Positions 53,694 to 64,000 are shown, counted from the stretch's first letter. The stretch: DNA of 64,000 nucleotides from Ahaetulla prasina (GCF_028640845.1 NC_080540.1:215557300-215621299); one strand, 5' to 3'. Translations and numbers: made by a program. The notes: generated by a model from the sequence alone, not told the origin.

Positions 53694-53960
53694 CTGGGGC
53701 CGGATAGCTCAGGCTGGTAAGGCCTGTTATTAAGAACACAGAAGCCTGCAATTACTGCAGGTTCAAGCCCGGCCCAAGGTTGACTCAGCCTTCCATCCTT
53801 TATAAGGTAGGTAAAATGAGGACCCAGATTGTTGGGGGGGCAATAAGTTGACTTTGTAAAAATATACAAATAGAATGAGACTATTGCCTTATACACTGTA
53901 AGCCGCCCTGAGTCTTCGGAGAAGGGCGGGATATAAATGTAAATAAATTAAAAAAAAAAG
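53694..53960 (+). mobile_element. tRNA-derived SINE (type B) with L2-like tail
   Basis: GCCGGATAGCTCAGGCTGG (box A), GCAGGTTCAAGCCCGGCCC (box B), core AAGGTTGACTCAGCCTTCC, GAGGACCCAGATTGTTGGGG, and tail GCCGCCCTGAGTCTTCGGAG, GGGCGGGATATAAATG, then A-rich. Full length. The tail is nearly the L2 3' end. Confidence 0.9.
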
Positions 53961-54319
53961 AATAATCAGAGCTTCATGGTTCTACTGAAAAATAAAGCCA
54001 ACTCAGAGAAACAAATTATGTCAAAGTTTGATGTCTGATGCATTGGAGCCCTTGGAAGCAAGACGTCTATAAGGAGGATGAGATGGATCAAAAATGTCCT
54101 GATGGCAACTAGAATTATGCAATGAAGCCTTGTCCCCCTTTTTTTTTTATATGTGTAAACATACTTTAAAAAGAGGCAAGACTTCAATTCCATGGTTGTG
54201 GCCTCCAACTCCGACTTTTTTTTTTTACCTGTTTGTAAACCAAAAGAAGAACAAACCTTGGAGAACTCTGCAATTCCTAGTCATAAAATGGTTACCCATT
54301 CTTTTTAGGGTGATTAAAA

Positions 54320-54615
54320 GGGCCACGGTGTGGCTCAGGCTGTAAGAAGCCTGTTATTAAACACAGCTGCCTGCAATTACTGCAGGTTCAAGTCCCACCA
54401 GGCCCAAGGTTGACTCAGCCTTCCATCCTTTATAAGGTAGGTAAAATGAGGACCCAGATTGTTGGGGGGGGCAATAAGTTGACTTTGTATATAAATATAC
54501 AAATAGAATGAGACTATTACCTTACACACTGTAAGCCGCCCTGAGTCTTCGGAGAAGGGCGGGATATAAATGTAAACAAAAAAAATAAAATAAAAAAAAT
54601 AAAAAAATAAAAAAA
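54320..54615 (+). mobile_element. tRNA-derived SINE (type B), second copy
   Basis: Same order as the copy about 0.6 kb upstream: GGCCACGGTGTGGCTCAGG, GCAGGTTCAAGTCCCACC, the common core, and the GCCGCCCTGAGTCTTCGGAG tail, then an A-rich AAAATAAAAA tail. Differences in the head show two insertions, not a tandem duplication. Confidence 0.9.
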
Positions 54616-54743
54616 TGGAGAGAGGAAATGCTCATGGCAAAGTCTAAAACTGGAGACGCTTTTGCTGATTTAGGCTTGGTTACTTGTGGAAACTGTATGG
54701 CAAAAACAGGCTAGGGTGAATTAATTTTTTAACAGGACTACAA

Positions 54744-55438
54744 TCTATATATATAAAAATGGATGTGCGTGTGTGTAGGTTCCAGCATAACTCTGGAACG
54801 CCTCGAGCAATTTCAACCAAACTTGGTACACAGATGACTTGCTCTCTGGAAAGAAATAGTGTGGGGGTAAAACACCCCTAATACCCCCTTCAGTTAAGAT
54901 ACAGCCTGTTGTGCCTTAAAATGGCTTCTACTGGACTGCCTTAAAATGGCTTCTACCTGTACAGCACAGTGGAGTTGCCATGGTAACGACTTCACAGTAC
55001 TCCACAGGGGCCTCTCCCTGGTAAGGAGGAAAATCCAACTAGAAATTACGTTTGGTCTGGACATTTTCAACAAGGCTCTCATGATCAATTAAACATTACT
55101 GCAACTCGGCCTGCATGCACCACTACGAGACCGACACGGTGTACTTTACGCAGATTACATATGAGAAAAGAAGTACAACATTGAACAGCTTCGTGCATAT
55201 ATCACAGACAAGAAGCCACTTCTAAATCAAGATCAGAAAAAGCATACCAAATGATCATGGACCAGCTAGCAAAACAACAAGGTGGTATCATTTTACTTGA
55301 CGCTTTTGGGGGCACAGGGAAAACATTTTTAACTAATTTAATTCTCGCCGAAATCAGGGCTCAGGGTGAAGTTGTTCTTCCTAACTAATACAGGATTGGG
55401 ATAAATAAATACCCGGGCAACGCTGGGTTATCAGCTAG
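54744..55438 (+). mobile_element. Helitron, 695 bp
   Basis: Starts TCTATATATATAAAAATGG, preceded by A, and ends GGGTTATCAGCTAG, followed by T. TC...CTAG termini, insertion between A and T, and a hairpin (ACCC...GGGT at about 55411-55429) shortly before CTAG are the Helitron rules. The 5' part includes CATAACTCTGGAACGCCTCG and CAACCAAACTTGGTACACAG, typical of vertebrate Helitrons. It holds a broken helicase remnant. Confidence 0.9.
55140..55385 (+). pseudogene. Pif1-like helicase fragment of the Helitron
   Basis: Reading with one shift gives an EQLRAYITDKKPLL-like segment, then YQMIMDQLAKQQGG, ILLDAFGGTGKTFLTNLI and EIRAQGEVVLP. GGTGKT is the Walker A (P-loop) motif of the Pif1-type helicase domain of the Rep-helicase protein. 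The Rep nuclease and the rest of the helicase are missing, so it is a decayed piece of an autonomous ancestor. Confidence 0.8.
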
Positions 55439-55439
55439 T

Positions 55440-56225
55440 TGTAAATAATTGCTCAATAAGTAATACAAGTTGCATAAGCAATGTGTTATTTTCTGATGCT
55501 AAAATTTCTGGTCACAAGTATCAATGCAGTGCAAACTATGGATAACTTGAGATGTAGATACTAGCAGAAAAGCTTTTAATATATAATAAAATAGATTTGC
55601 CAATAAATAAACACCCCCCCCCCAAGCCCAATGTGAATCAACATGGCATCTGTTTTCCAAAGTCCCTTAATTGTATTCCAGCATTGATGTCATGACCGTA
55701 TTTTATTTTATTTTATTTTGGTCCTCTGGAGCTGATGTTGCAATCTGATGAAACTAAGATACCAACTAAGTTTAAATTTTGTCAGTAAGGAGATTCGCGT
55801 AAATGATGTTGAACTGCTCAACATTAACCTCTATAGGGCTCTGCAGATGGATGTATTATAAGATGCCACTACTATGATCAGCATTGTGCCACAAATAAAG
55901 AGGAAGAGAACCTTGACGCTGGATAATTTTCAATCTAAAATCCTCTGACATAGCAGGGGATTGCAGTTTATGAGTCAACATACTGCTTATATAACTCCCT
56001 TAAGAATTTTGGGGAATTTTTGCAAAATAGATAAATGGTGCCACTGAAAATGGGTCATTTGGTTGTTCAGTTTCAACAGCATGATCCCAGGTTGACTCGA
56101 AGTTGTAACCTGGCCTCTAGGATGTTGCAAGCAGCCCTCGGCTATAGTTTGGCACCCAAACTAGTTTCCCTAAACTGTTCCTCTAAATTATTTTCTCTAA
56201 ACAGTGATGTTTGCATATTAACTGT
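55440..56225. other. Unassigned stretch
   Basis: AT-rich with an 11-nt C run near 55613 and (ATTTT)n near 55700. No coding or repeat family recognised. Confidence 0.45.
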
Positions 56226-56229
56226 TGTA

Positions 56230-56303
56230 CAGGCAGTCCTCAACTTAAAACCACAACTGAGTCCAAAATTTCTGTTGCTAAGCAAAACAATAGTTAAGTT
56301 GCA
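56230..56303 (+). mobile_element. TA-MITE left end only
   Basis: CAGGCAGTCCTCAACTTAAA after TA, through GAGTCCAAAATTTCTGTTGC and AACAATAGTTAAGTTGC. Truncated. Confidence 0.8.
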
Positions 56304-56333
56304 TGTTCGGACATTAGAGAAGACATTTATTCC

Positions 56334-56462
56334 ATCCATCCATCCACCCATCCACCCATCTATCTATCCATCCATCCCTCTTCCTTCAAAGTAGACTATT
56401 TTTTGGTAAGCTGAAAAAATGTGGGATAGATAGCATCACCACAAATGTGGGATAGATAGATA
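56334..56462. repeat. (CATC)n and (GATA)n simple repeats
   Basis: CCATCCATCCATCCACCCATC type sequence at 56334-56378, and GATAGATAGATAGATGG at 56449-56465. GTGGGATAGATAG is itself repeated 35 bp apart. Confidence 0.9.
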
Positions 56463-56834
56463 GATGGATTTGTAATTGGCTGACAAACTCTTCTCAATGA
56501 GTATTCCTTAATGGTACTGCATCTACATGGAGGGAAGTAGGCAGTGGGGTACCACAAGGTTCCATCTTAGACTCAGTACTCTTCAGTATCTTCATAAATG
56601 ACTTAGATGAGGGAATAGAAGGGGAACTCATCAAATTTGCAGATGACACTAAGCTGGCAGGAATAGCCAACACCCTAGATGATAGGCTCAAAATCCAGAT
56701 AGACAGACTTGAACATTGGGCCCTATCTAATAAAATGAAATTCAGCATAGAGAAAAGTAAAGTCTTAGACAAGAAGAACTAAAAGCACACCTACAGATTA
56801 GATGAAACCTGGTTTAGTAGCAATAACTTCTATC

Positions 56835-58255
56835 TTGGCCCATCCCAGTCCGGCTTCCGGCCTGGGTACAGCACAGAGACGGCATTGGTCACATTGGTAG
56901 ATGATCTCTGGAGGGCCCAGGACAGAGGTTGTTCCTCTGCCCTGGTCCTATTAGATCTTTCAGCGGCTTTTGATACCATCAACCATGTTATCTTGCTGCG
57001 ACGGCTGGAGGGGTTAGGAGTGGGGGGCACCGTCTTTCGGTAGTTCTCCTCCTACCTTTCTGACCGGTCACAGACAGTGTTGGCAGGGAGGCAGAGATCG
57101 GCCACGAGGCGCCTCATGTGTGGGGTGCCGCAGGGGTTGGTTCTCTCACCTCTCCTGTTCAACATCTACATGAAGCCGCTAGGCGAGATCATCCATGGTT
57201 TCGGGGTGCGATGTCACCTGTATGCTGATGATACACAGTTGTACATTTCCACCCCTAACCACCCCAACAAAGCCGTTGAAGTGATGTCCCAGTGTCTGGA
57301 GGCCGTGCGGGTCTGGATGGGGAAAAACAGGCTTCGACTCAACCCTTCCAAGACTGAGTGGCTGTGGATGCCGGCATCCCGGTACAGCCAGCTGACTCCA
57401 TCGCTGACTGTAGGAGATGAGTCATTGGCCCCCATGGAGAGGGTGCGCAATCTTGGTGTCCTCCTGGATGTACGGCTGTCTTTAGAAGAGCATATGACGG
57501 CCGTCGCCAGGGGGGCTTTTGATCAGGTTCGCCTGATACGCCAGTTGCATCCCTTCTTAGACTTGGATTCCCTATGCACGGTCACTCACGCCTTCGTCAC
57601 TTCCTGCCTGGACTACTGCAACGCTCTCTACATGGGGCTCCTCTTGAAGAGCACCCGGAGGCTCCAACTGGTCCAGAACGCAGCTGCGCAGGTAATAGAG
57701 GGAGCAACTCGAGGCTCCCATGTAACACCCCTCCTGCGCAAGCTGCACTGGCTTCCGGTGGTCTTCCGGGTGCAATTCAAGGTGTTGGTTACCCCCTTTA
57801 AAGTGCTTCATGGCATAGGACCGGGTTATTTACGGGACCGCCTGCTGCTACCAATTGCCTCCCATCGACCTGTGCGCTCCCATAGGGAGGGTCTCCTCAG
57901 GGTGCCGTCGGTCAGACAATGTCGACTGGCGACCCACAGGGGGAGGGCCTTCTCTGTGGGGGCTCCTGCCCTCTGGAACGAGCTATCTCCAGGGATACGT
58001 CAACTCCCTGACCTCCGGACTTTCCGACACAAGTTAAAGACATTTTTATTTCATCGCGCAGGGCTGGCTTAATATAGTTTTAATGGGGTTTTTTTATTAA
58101 AAGTTTTAGTTTCTTAGCCAAATTGAATTAGTTTCTTAAAAATGTTTTTAATTTTTGTGATTCTTTGTTTTACTTGGCTGTAAACCGCCCTGAGTCCTTC
58201 GGGAGAAGGGTGGTATATAAATTAAAATAATAAATAAATAAATAAATAAAATAAA
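56835..58255 (+). mobile_element. L2 LINE, 5' truncated, young
   Basis: Begins in the RT at codons SQSGFRPGYSTETALVTLV, continues LVLLDLSAAFDTINH, has one stop (TAG near 57042) and then a clean 331-codon frame. The 3' UTR ends CCGCCCTGAGTCCTTCGGGA, GGTGGTATATAAATT and (AATA)n. A 7-bp AATAACT duplication flanks it in the CR1. Confidence 0.88.
57077..58072 (+). CDS. L2 reverse transcriptase, C-terminal 331 residues, intact frame
   Basis: [20 protein letters not shown] at about residues 18-37, [12 protein letters not shown] at about 53-64, [20 protein letters not shown] at about 94-113, then [20 protein letters not shown] and [18 protein letters not shown] to the stop. The first Met is not the true start. 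Closely similar along its whole length to the frame at 11239-12141, with the two differing mainly by substitutions, so both come from one recently active family. Confidence 0.87.
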   Translation: MLAGRQRSATRRLMCGVPQGLVLSPLLFNIYMKPLGEIIHGFGVRCHLYADDTQLYISTPNHPNKAVEVMSQCLEAVRVWMGKNRLRLNPSKTEWLWMPASRYSQLTPSLTVGDESLAPMERVRNLGVLLDVRLSLEEHMTAVARGAFDQVRLIRQLHPFLDLDSLCTVTHAFVTSCLDYCNALYMGLLLKSTRRLQLVQNAAAQVIEGATRGSHVTPLLRKLHWLPVVFRVQFKVLVTPFKVLHGIGPGYLRDRLLLPIASHRPVRSHREGLLRVPSVRQCRLATHRGRAFSVGAPALWNELSPGIRQLPDLRTFRHKLKTFLFHRAGLA

Positions 58256-59217
58256 ATAACTGTGAGAGGAATCTTGGAATCCTAGTGGACAATCAACTAA
58301 AAATGAGCCAGCAGCCTGCAGCAGCAGCAGCAGCTAAATAAGCCAATGTAATTTTAAATTGCATTGAATGAAGATCATCTGAAGTACTAGTACCGCTCTA
58401 TAAAGCCTTATAAGGCCACACCTAGAATACTACATCCAGTTTTGGTCACCCCACCAAGAAAAAGATGTTGAGACTCTAAAAAGAGTGCAGAGAAGAGCAA
58501 CAAAGATGATTAGGGGCCTGGAGGCTAAAACCTATGAAGAATGGTTGCAAGAATTGGGCATGGCTAGTTTAGTAAAGAGAAAGAGGTGATATGATAGCAC
58601 TGTTCTAATATTTAAGGGGCTGTCACAGAGAGGAAGGGCAAAATCTATTTTCCAAAGCACCTGAAGGCCAGATAAGGAACAATGGATGGAAACTGATCAA
58701 GGAGAAATTCAACCTAGAATGAGAAATTTTCTGACAGTTAGAACAATAACCAATGGAAAGCTTGTCTGCAGAAATTGTGGGTGCTTCATCATTGGAGGCT
58801 TTCAAGAAGAGACTGGACAACCACTTGTCAGAAATGGTATAGGGTCTCCTGCTTAAGGGGTTGGATTAGATGACCTACAAGGCCCTTCCAACTCTTATTA
58901 TTCTGTCTTCATTCGAATCAGGATATAAGTAGCCTTATTATTGCATCCTAATTATTATTATCCTAATTATCCTTAATTATTTTATTATTTATTTCAAAAC
59001 ACATTCTGTTTGTTGTTCCAGTAATATGTGTAATGATCTAAACATTCTTTTCCGAGAAGGCCACTGAATTCAAAGAAGACGTAAAAAGGATAATTTAGCT
59101 CTGGATTTAGAATGACTTTGAAATAGCTTACCTTTCTAAGAGGACTACTGTTCTGAAGAACAAAAGCAAAGGAAGGAGCAATTGTTTTCGTTCTCACATG
59201 AGTGGTTGACTAGTGAC

Positions 59218-59879
59218 CGGGATGAGTTCTACTTACCTTTACTATCGGTTCACAGCGGGATCGCACATGTGCAGAAGTTTCCTGATGACTGATTTCCTCC
59301 CCCTGGTTTTACTACCGGTTTGCAAGAACTGGTCTGAACCAGGGGCACCCCACCTGTTGTGCCTCGCCCGCCCTCCTCCCCTCAGCCGGGCCCCTCTCAT
59401 CTCCTGCTATCTGAGCCAGAGACTGATAGTGAAGAAGAATGGCCTGGCATGCCTCCAGCCCCCAGCCCTGGCACCATGCCTGGACAGACTGAGCAAACAA
59501 ACCTCCCTCCTACAGCATGGGAACACGAAGCCAGCCACGAGCTAGAATTGCCAGCAGCTGAGCAGGAGGATGAAAGGTGGGCAGATCCCCGCTTCCGGAG
59601 AATGGAGAGGCGACGTCAGCAAAAGGAAGGGAGGGGCTGGCCTGGATAAGTGCTGAGTCATGGAGCCGCAACCCATGGCCTATATAAAGGATCTGCTTTT
59701 TGGCATTCCTTGAGTCAGACAAAGTCTCATCTGGTTGCTGAAGTCACACCTTGGATTCCTGCCTGCCCTGAAAACTCTGACAGGAATTTGGCAAAGCTGC
59801 AGAGGCTTCGTGGCCACGTTTGATACAGACTTCCCAGACCCGGCCGTCAGAGGAGGAGTGGGACACGACACCATCCCTG
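59218..59879. mobile_element. hAT element interrupted by an LTR
   Basis: hAT pieces: 59218-59354 and 59871-59879. It starts CGGGATGAGTTCTACTTACC and ends (through the LTR) CCATCCCTG. The 8-bp duplication CTAGTGAC at 59210-59217 and 59880-59887 is exact. The interior has ACTATCGGTTCACAGC and ACTACCGGTTTGC. Confidence 0.9.
59355..59870 (+). mobile_element. Solo LTR, 516 bp, within a hAT
   Basis: TGTTGTGCC to GGACACGACA. The flanks CCACC (59350-59354) and CCATC (59871-59875) agree at four of five positions. A TATA box (CCTATATAAAGG, about 59677-59688) is present. I see no AATAAA after it. The GAGACTGATAGTGAAGAAG word links it to the LTR at 47386. The overlapping 96-110 codon frames are U3 sequence, not genes. 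Confidence 0.75.
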
Positions 59880-59888
59880 CTAGTGACT

Positions 59889-60172
59889 CTTGTTTTGCTC
59901 TCAATGAAGGGAGCTGAAGTAGGAGAAGAAAGCTGCTTTCAGCACACCGAGGGACAATTCAGAGGCAAAGTAGTCCTGAAGAGCTTTCAAGGTGAACTCT
60001 GATGTTTTATTAGTGCCACGGTTCAGATGCATGGACAGCATCCTTTTCTTTGCACGGTCCTTTTTGCCAAGAAAGGCAAAGCTGTTGACAATCACCATTC
60101 TTTCTGAAAGAGGCACACACAACAACGAGAGCAGAGGTGCTGGTGGGAAGCACAATCCTGAGAGTGACAATT
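59889..60172 (-). other. Unidentified open frame, possible exon or conserved element
   Basis: The minus strand stays open for about 89 codons, including MVIVNSFAFLGKKDRAKKRM and LKALQDYFASELSLG. A CTCTTTCAG acceptor-like site precedes the inner ATG (near 60097). GC content exceeds that of the neighbours and no repeat family matches. I cannot assign a function. Confidence 0.2.
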
Positions 60173-60174
60173 AG

Positions 60175-61455
60175 TGGCTAACTATAAAAAATGAAGGAAA
60201 TAATGGAGACAGATGACCAGATTTAGTAAAAATAAACCCTGTCATTAAAAACTAATTAAATATTTGCATTTCAGCATTAAGTTTTGGCATCAAAGTTTGG
60301 GCAAACAGCAGGGCGACTCTGAAGCTTATTGACTAATTTCTTGAAGTTTTAAAAGGAGATTAGTTGCATGTAATGTATGGCTGGTCTACAGCACTCTTCC
60401 AAGCAGCTGCTTTATTATTCTTTTGAAAGTGAATCATTTGTAACTGTTCTCAAAGATCTTTTATCAGCCACTTATCTTCTTCAGTTGGACTTGTGATATG
60501 GGGAGGGGGGGGATAAAATGAATTGCCAGCTAATATTGGGGGAATTAATTCAACCAGAACAGCAGGAGAGTAATAACTTATCTGAATGGTTAAATATTTG
60601 CATTTGGCAAGAAAACGAACAAGGAGGTGGAGGAGGAGGAGGAGGAAGAAGAGGAGGAGGAGAGGAAGAAAGATGCTATATCACTTAAAGTGGACACACC
60701 GCCTTTCCTTGACTTATATAGTTTGGATTGTGATATCACTGGCTGCTTAGAGCATTTATGGAATCTTCTGGTTGCTGTTAGAAGTTGAATTGCTGAGAGC
60801 AAAGAGATTGGTTTGTCTTTAAACATTTCTATACATCATAGGGAGGATGTACATTAAAGCCCAAGATATATTTTATATTAGCAAAATTATATTTTATTTA
60901 TGCAATCTGCCAGATGGTCTTGGGAAGATCAAAACTCTCCTCTGCATTCTATTTCCTAATTTCTCTCCAACTTTTCTACCATTTGAGTTTAGTTTCTAAT
61001 AAACTTTTCCATCCTCCCTTCCTCTTCCAGCACTCTCCTCCCCCTCCTCGCAACCTCAGCTCATTTGGAGGATGAACACCTGGTTGGAGGGGGGAAAGGA
61101 GATAGAATGGCATAGCCCAATGTGTGGACCCAGGCATTGTGCACGAATGTAGGTAGCAGAGATCTGATGCTAAGTCATCAAGACATAATTAGGAGGAAGC
61201 TTCCCACCTGAGCAATGCAGAAATCCAAATGAAAGCATCCTCAAGCGATAGTTATTTTGCCTCTACTTGAGTGCATCCTGATTTGTTGGGATTGGCATAA
61301 TGTGTTGTGCGAATTCAACCATTATGGTTTGCAAACCATGGCTCATTGCTTAACACTGGACATGCAATGGTATATGGAGTGACCTTGAAGGAACAGGAAG
61401 CAGAGCTGTAAACTAGACAACTACCATACAAAATGAATCTCAGTCCTCAAATGCA
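60175..61455. other. Unassigned stretch with a GGA tract
   Basis: 60200-60490 is non-repetitive AT-rich DNA with ATTAAATATTTGCAT-like words. A (GGA)n/(GAA)n purine tract lies at 60626-60675. No gene motifs. Confidence 0.4.
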
Positions 61456-61460
61456 GAAGG

Positions 61461-61755
61461 GAGAGGTGGGTTTCAGCAGGTTCTGATCAGTTCTGGAGAA
61501 CCAATAGCAGAAATTTTGAGTAGTTTGGAGAACCAGTAGTGGAAATTCTGACTGGCCCCGCCCCCATCTCTTCTCTGCCTCCCAAGTCCCAGCTGATCGG
61601 GAGGAAATGGGGATTTTTGCAGTAACCTTCCCCTGGAGTGGGGTGGGAATGGAGATTTTACAGTATCTTTCCCCTGCCACGCCCACCAAGCCATACCACA
61701 CCCACCAAGCCACACCCACAGAACCGGTAGTAAAAAAATTTGAAACCCACCACTG
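61461..61755 (+). mobile_element. hAT element, GTGGGTTTCA family
   Basis: GAGAGGTGGGTTTCAGCAGG to TTTGAAACCCACCACTG. The 8-bp duplication GCAGAAGG at 61453-61460 and 61756-61763 is exact. The most complete member alongside 6055. Confidence 0.93.
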
Positions 61756-61970
61756 GCAGAAGGGAAGTGGAAAGCATCTCAGAAGGGACCCTCCCTAGCT
61801 TTACAGAAAGTAAAAGAAAAGGAGAGGAGAAACACTTTCCGACTTGCAAGATTCTGTTAATTTAACCTTACAATAGACTTGCAAGACTGATGCCATCCCA
61901 TTGAGGAAGCAATAACAGGAAGCAATAACAACGAACACCAACTCCATGTTTAATGTAAGGCACGGGTGTC

Positions 61971-62100
61971 AAACTTGATCACGTGACGTGATATATTGTG
62001 ACATACCATGAAATTTTTTGCCTTTGTGGAGCCGGCATGGGCGTGGCCTGTGTGTGACACATCTGGTTGTGGGCTGCCAATTTGATAGGTCTGATACAGA
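61971..62100. mobile_element. Short hAT element, GTGTCAAACTTGATC family
   Basis: Starts CACGGGTGTCAAACTTGATC, like 18130 and 29996. Flanks ATGTAAGG (61963-61970) and ATGTAATG (62101-62108) agree at seven of eight positions. The right terminus is diverged. Confidence 0.6.
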
Positions 62101-62109
62101 ATGTAATGA

Positions 62110-62850
62110 ACCTCTACTTCCTGTTCCCCCAAGGTCAATCCCATACCATTACAGTGTAGGGGCTCAACCTGGGTGATATACTCAACAAGCTATGGTTATA
62201 ACAAACTATAGTTTCATCTAGTGTGTAAACCCACGCATTGCATGTGCATTTTTCTAGTACTGCAGTGGCCAATCAGAGTGCTGGGTAAGGACTAATCAGC
62301 TCATTTCATTCTAAAGATCACTGAATATATAACAGTTCTGTTCCAAACAGACCTCAAATGAAATTGATTGTTAGAAGCGTCCATCTTGGATTGATTCATT
62401 GCTATTTTTTGTGTTCTATTTTGTTATAATACATCCAGGGCTCACTTAAACCTTTCCAAGTGCATCAACTGAAAAACATCAGGTGGATTTGGAATCACAT
62501 TTTCATTATTTCACCCAGATAGTTTCAGATATGTTCGTCAGTCGGTATTTTCTACAATTGGTGTTGACTGAATCCTAACCTTTGCTACTATTCACAGGTG
62601 GAGAATTGTGCTCATTTTCCAGAAACATCTTCATGTTTGTTCATGAAAACATCTCATGTTTGCTGAGAAACAAGTAAGAATTCAAGCTGCTAAATCTTTA
62701 CATTTTCATCAAATAAAATAAAATTGCCTTTCTGAAGAAGAACATGTGTATCTTGAAAAGAATAGATTCTCCGACCTAATATCTCTGAAATGTGACCTGT
62801 AAAAAGAGCTCGGTTCATTCTCGGCCTCTGTATCAATCACGTATTTATGT
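62110..62850. other. Unassigned stretch
   Basis: No repeat or coding family recognised. Confidence 0.45.
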
Positions 62851-62853
62851 AAT

Positions 62854-63108
62854 TGTTAGATTTGATGATGGAAGAGACAGACACAGCTCTTTCAGTAACA
62901 ACAGCTCTTTATTAGTAGACCACTATAACCCAACAAAGTGCTTGTCTGGCAGTGTCCTCTTTTATAGAGGGCTGCCAGACGGCTTAACCAATGAGCTTTA
63001 AGTATTTTCCCGCCTTTTTTGGAGGACCTGAGTGAAGACTATAGCTCACTCTTTATATGGTACATAACACCAATTTATGTAAATGTATTTATGCATTTAC
63101 ACTGCAAC
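62854..63108 (-). mobile_element. Possible LTR fragment
   Basis: The minus strand has CCTCTATAAAAGAGGAC (TATA, about 62956-62972) and, about 50 bp downstream, AATAAAGAGCTGT (about 62900-62912). The left edge TGTTAGA may be the terminus; the right edge CTGCAACA is tentative. No matching 5-bp flanks. Confidence 0.4.
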
Positions 63109-63109
63109 A

Positions 63110-64000
63110 CCAGAAATTTTTCACGCAGACGCCGCATGATTTTTGAGGCTTTTCTTCAGAACGCCCACCTTTTAAATATCCTAAAAAGTAAAGCTGGTTG
63201 CTTCGTAGCAAGTTGCAAAAAATGTTTAACTGAAGGTGCTCTAATCCTTGCTTTTTCTTAGGTTGTTCATATATTTCCCTAGAGAAGCTTATTTGCTCTG
63301 TGTATAATTTGCCACTTGGGCTCTGGATTGCCCGAGTTAGACCTGCTGAGTTACAGGTGGGTAAATGCCAAAGATGGCCTGTTTCTATGTCTTTGGGATT
63401 TGCAAAAGATTTCACACCCCAGGTTAATTGGCAATAAATACAAGCCCTGCATGAGAAGTGGCTCTGAAATGGGAGTAGGAAGTTAGGCTAATATATACTT
63501 AAGACATATTTCTTCTGCCCTAAGCTGCAATGCCATTCTTAAAAGATAGACTGTCACTAACCAATTACATCTTATTTTTGTTCATTCCTTCTCACTCTTG
63601 CTTCCGCTTTGCTCTTGCTGAGCAATTCTTTACTATTTATTCTGGCCATTTGAGAGACGAGGATTGTTTTTCCTTATATGTAAAAATTATCCTCCTGGCA
63701 AATGGTTTTTTTTTTTATGGATCACATTTGGTTATCTGGCACATTTAGATCTATAATTTCTCTGCCAGCCAGGGATAATGAGCCTGGCTGGAACTTTATA
63801 CACTTCATCTAGCCATTACCAAAATGATACAAACACAAAATCACCTTTCTCTGTGACTGAACCCTTTCTGTGGAACGCTTTCCTTGGAGAGATTACATTT
63901 GTTACCTTGGCATTTGTCAGTGAGCAATAAATCACGTTCCTTTGCTTATTTATTTCATTTTAATCCTATTAAGAATGAGCCTGTAATTGGAGTGGTTTTA
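63110..64000. other. Unassigned stretch
   Basis: Single-copy-looking AT-rich DNA to the window edge. No repeat family or coding motif seen. Confidence 0.45.

Larger units (their letters stand above)
56465..58915 (+). mobile_element. CR1 LINE split by an L2
   Basis: The left part (56465-56834) encodes RT: GSGVPQGSILDSVLFSIFIN, LIKFADDTKLAG and LSNKMKFSIEKSKVL. The right part (58256-58915) continues RNLGILVDNQLK, a CAG-rich insertion, and the C-terminal domain, ending GGTTGGATTAGATGACCTAC, CCTTCCAACTC, TTATTATTCTG. The L2 between is flanked by AATAACT on both sides. Many stops. Confidence 0.85.

Noticed and set aside
53694..53790. tRNA gene
   Set aside because: Box A and box B are present, but the cloverleaf arms do not form and a SINE body follows; the same holds for the other SINE heads.
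59213..59649. Frames of 110 and 96 codons on plus strand
   Set aside because: They run through hAT and LTR U3 sequence and lack domains.
60590..60826. Poly-serine frame
   Set aside because: Caused by the GGA/GAA tract at 60626-60675.

Overview
The window looks like gene-poor, repeat-saturated nuclear DNA of a squamate reptile, most likely a snake. The evidence is the repeat repertoire: Sauria-type tRNA SINEs with a Bov-B-style CCTTTA tail, a Bov-B/RTE LINE, several clades of non-LTR retrotransposon (L2, CR1, Rex1-like, R4/Dong), Penelope-like elements (PLEs), many short hAT elements with exact 8-bp target-site duplications (TSDs), a very abundant TA-flanked MITE, a Helitron and solo LTRs. 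I found no convincing host gene, rRNA, true tRNA, operon or CRISPR array. All long open frames that can be explained are transposon proteins.

Layout. 0-7.8 kb: hAT MITE, PLE remnants, LTR pieces, one TA-MITE and a SINE split by a hAT. 7.85-12.84 kb: an R4/Dong LINE cut into four pieces by a hAT, a Sauria SINE and a TA-MITE; the MITE is split by a Rex1-like LINE and an L2 tail, and the Rex1-like LINE is split by an L2 with an intact 300-codon frame. 14-32 kb: palindromes, hAT families, TA-MITEs, tRNA SINEs, a PLE 3' end and simple repeats. 32.9-35.3 kb: Bov-B, a SINE and another LINE 3' end side by side. 37.1-40.6 kb: a nearly full-length L2 on the minus strand with an intact endonuclease frame. 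41-47 kb: SINEs, TA-MITEs (one three levels deep), hATs and a Sauria SINE. 47.4-53.3 kb: a solo LTR, a second R4 LINE, CR1 3' ends and PLE ends. 53.4-58.9 kb: two copies of an L2-tailed SINE, a Helitron with a Pif1-like helicase remnant, and a CR1 split by a young L2. 59.2-59.9 kb: a hAT containing an LTR. Single-copy-looking DNA fills the gaps; three short stretches could be exons, pseudogenes or conserved elements, but I cannot name them.

How the parts interact. Bov-B and L2 are the likely machinery for the Sauria SINE and the L2-tailed SINE, because each SINE shares its partner's 3' end. hAT and TA-MITE copies depend on transposases not encoded here. The order of nesting gives a relative chronology: R4 and CR1 are old hosts, hAT and TA-MITE are intermediate, and L2 is among the youngest. 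Three PLE-type families carry a hairpin that resembles a hammerhead-ribozyme core but departs from it in the same way each time; this is the least ordinary signal in the window. Family names were assigned by eye from motifs and termini, without a database search.
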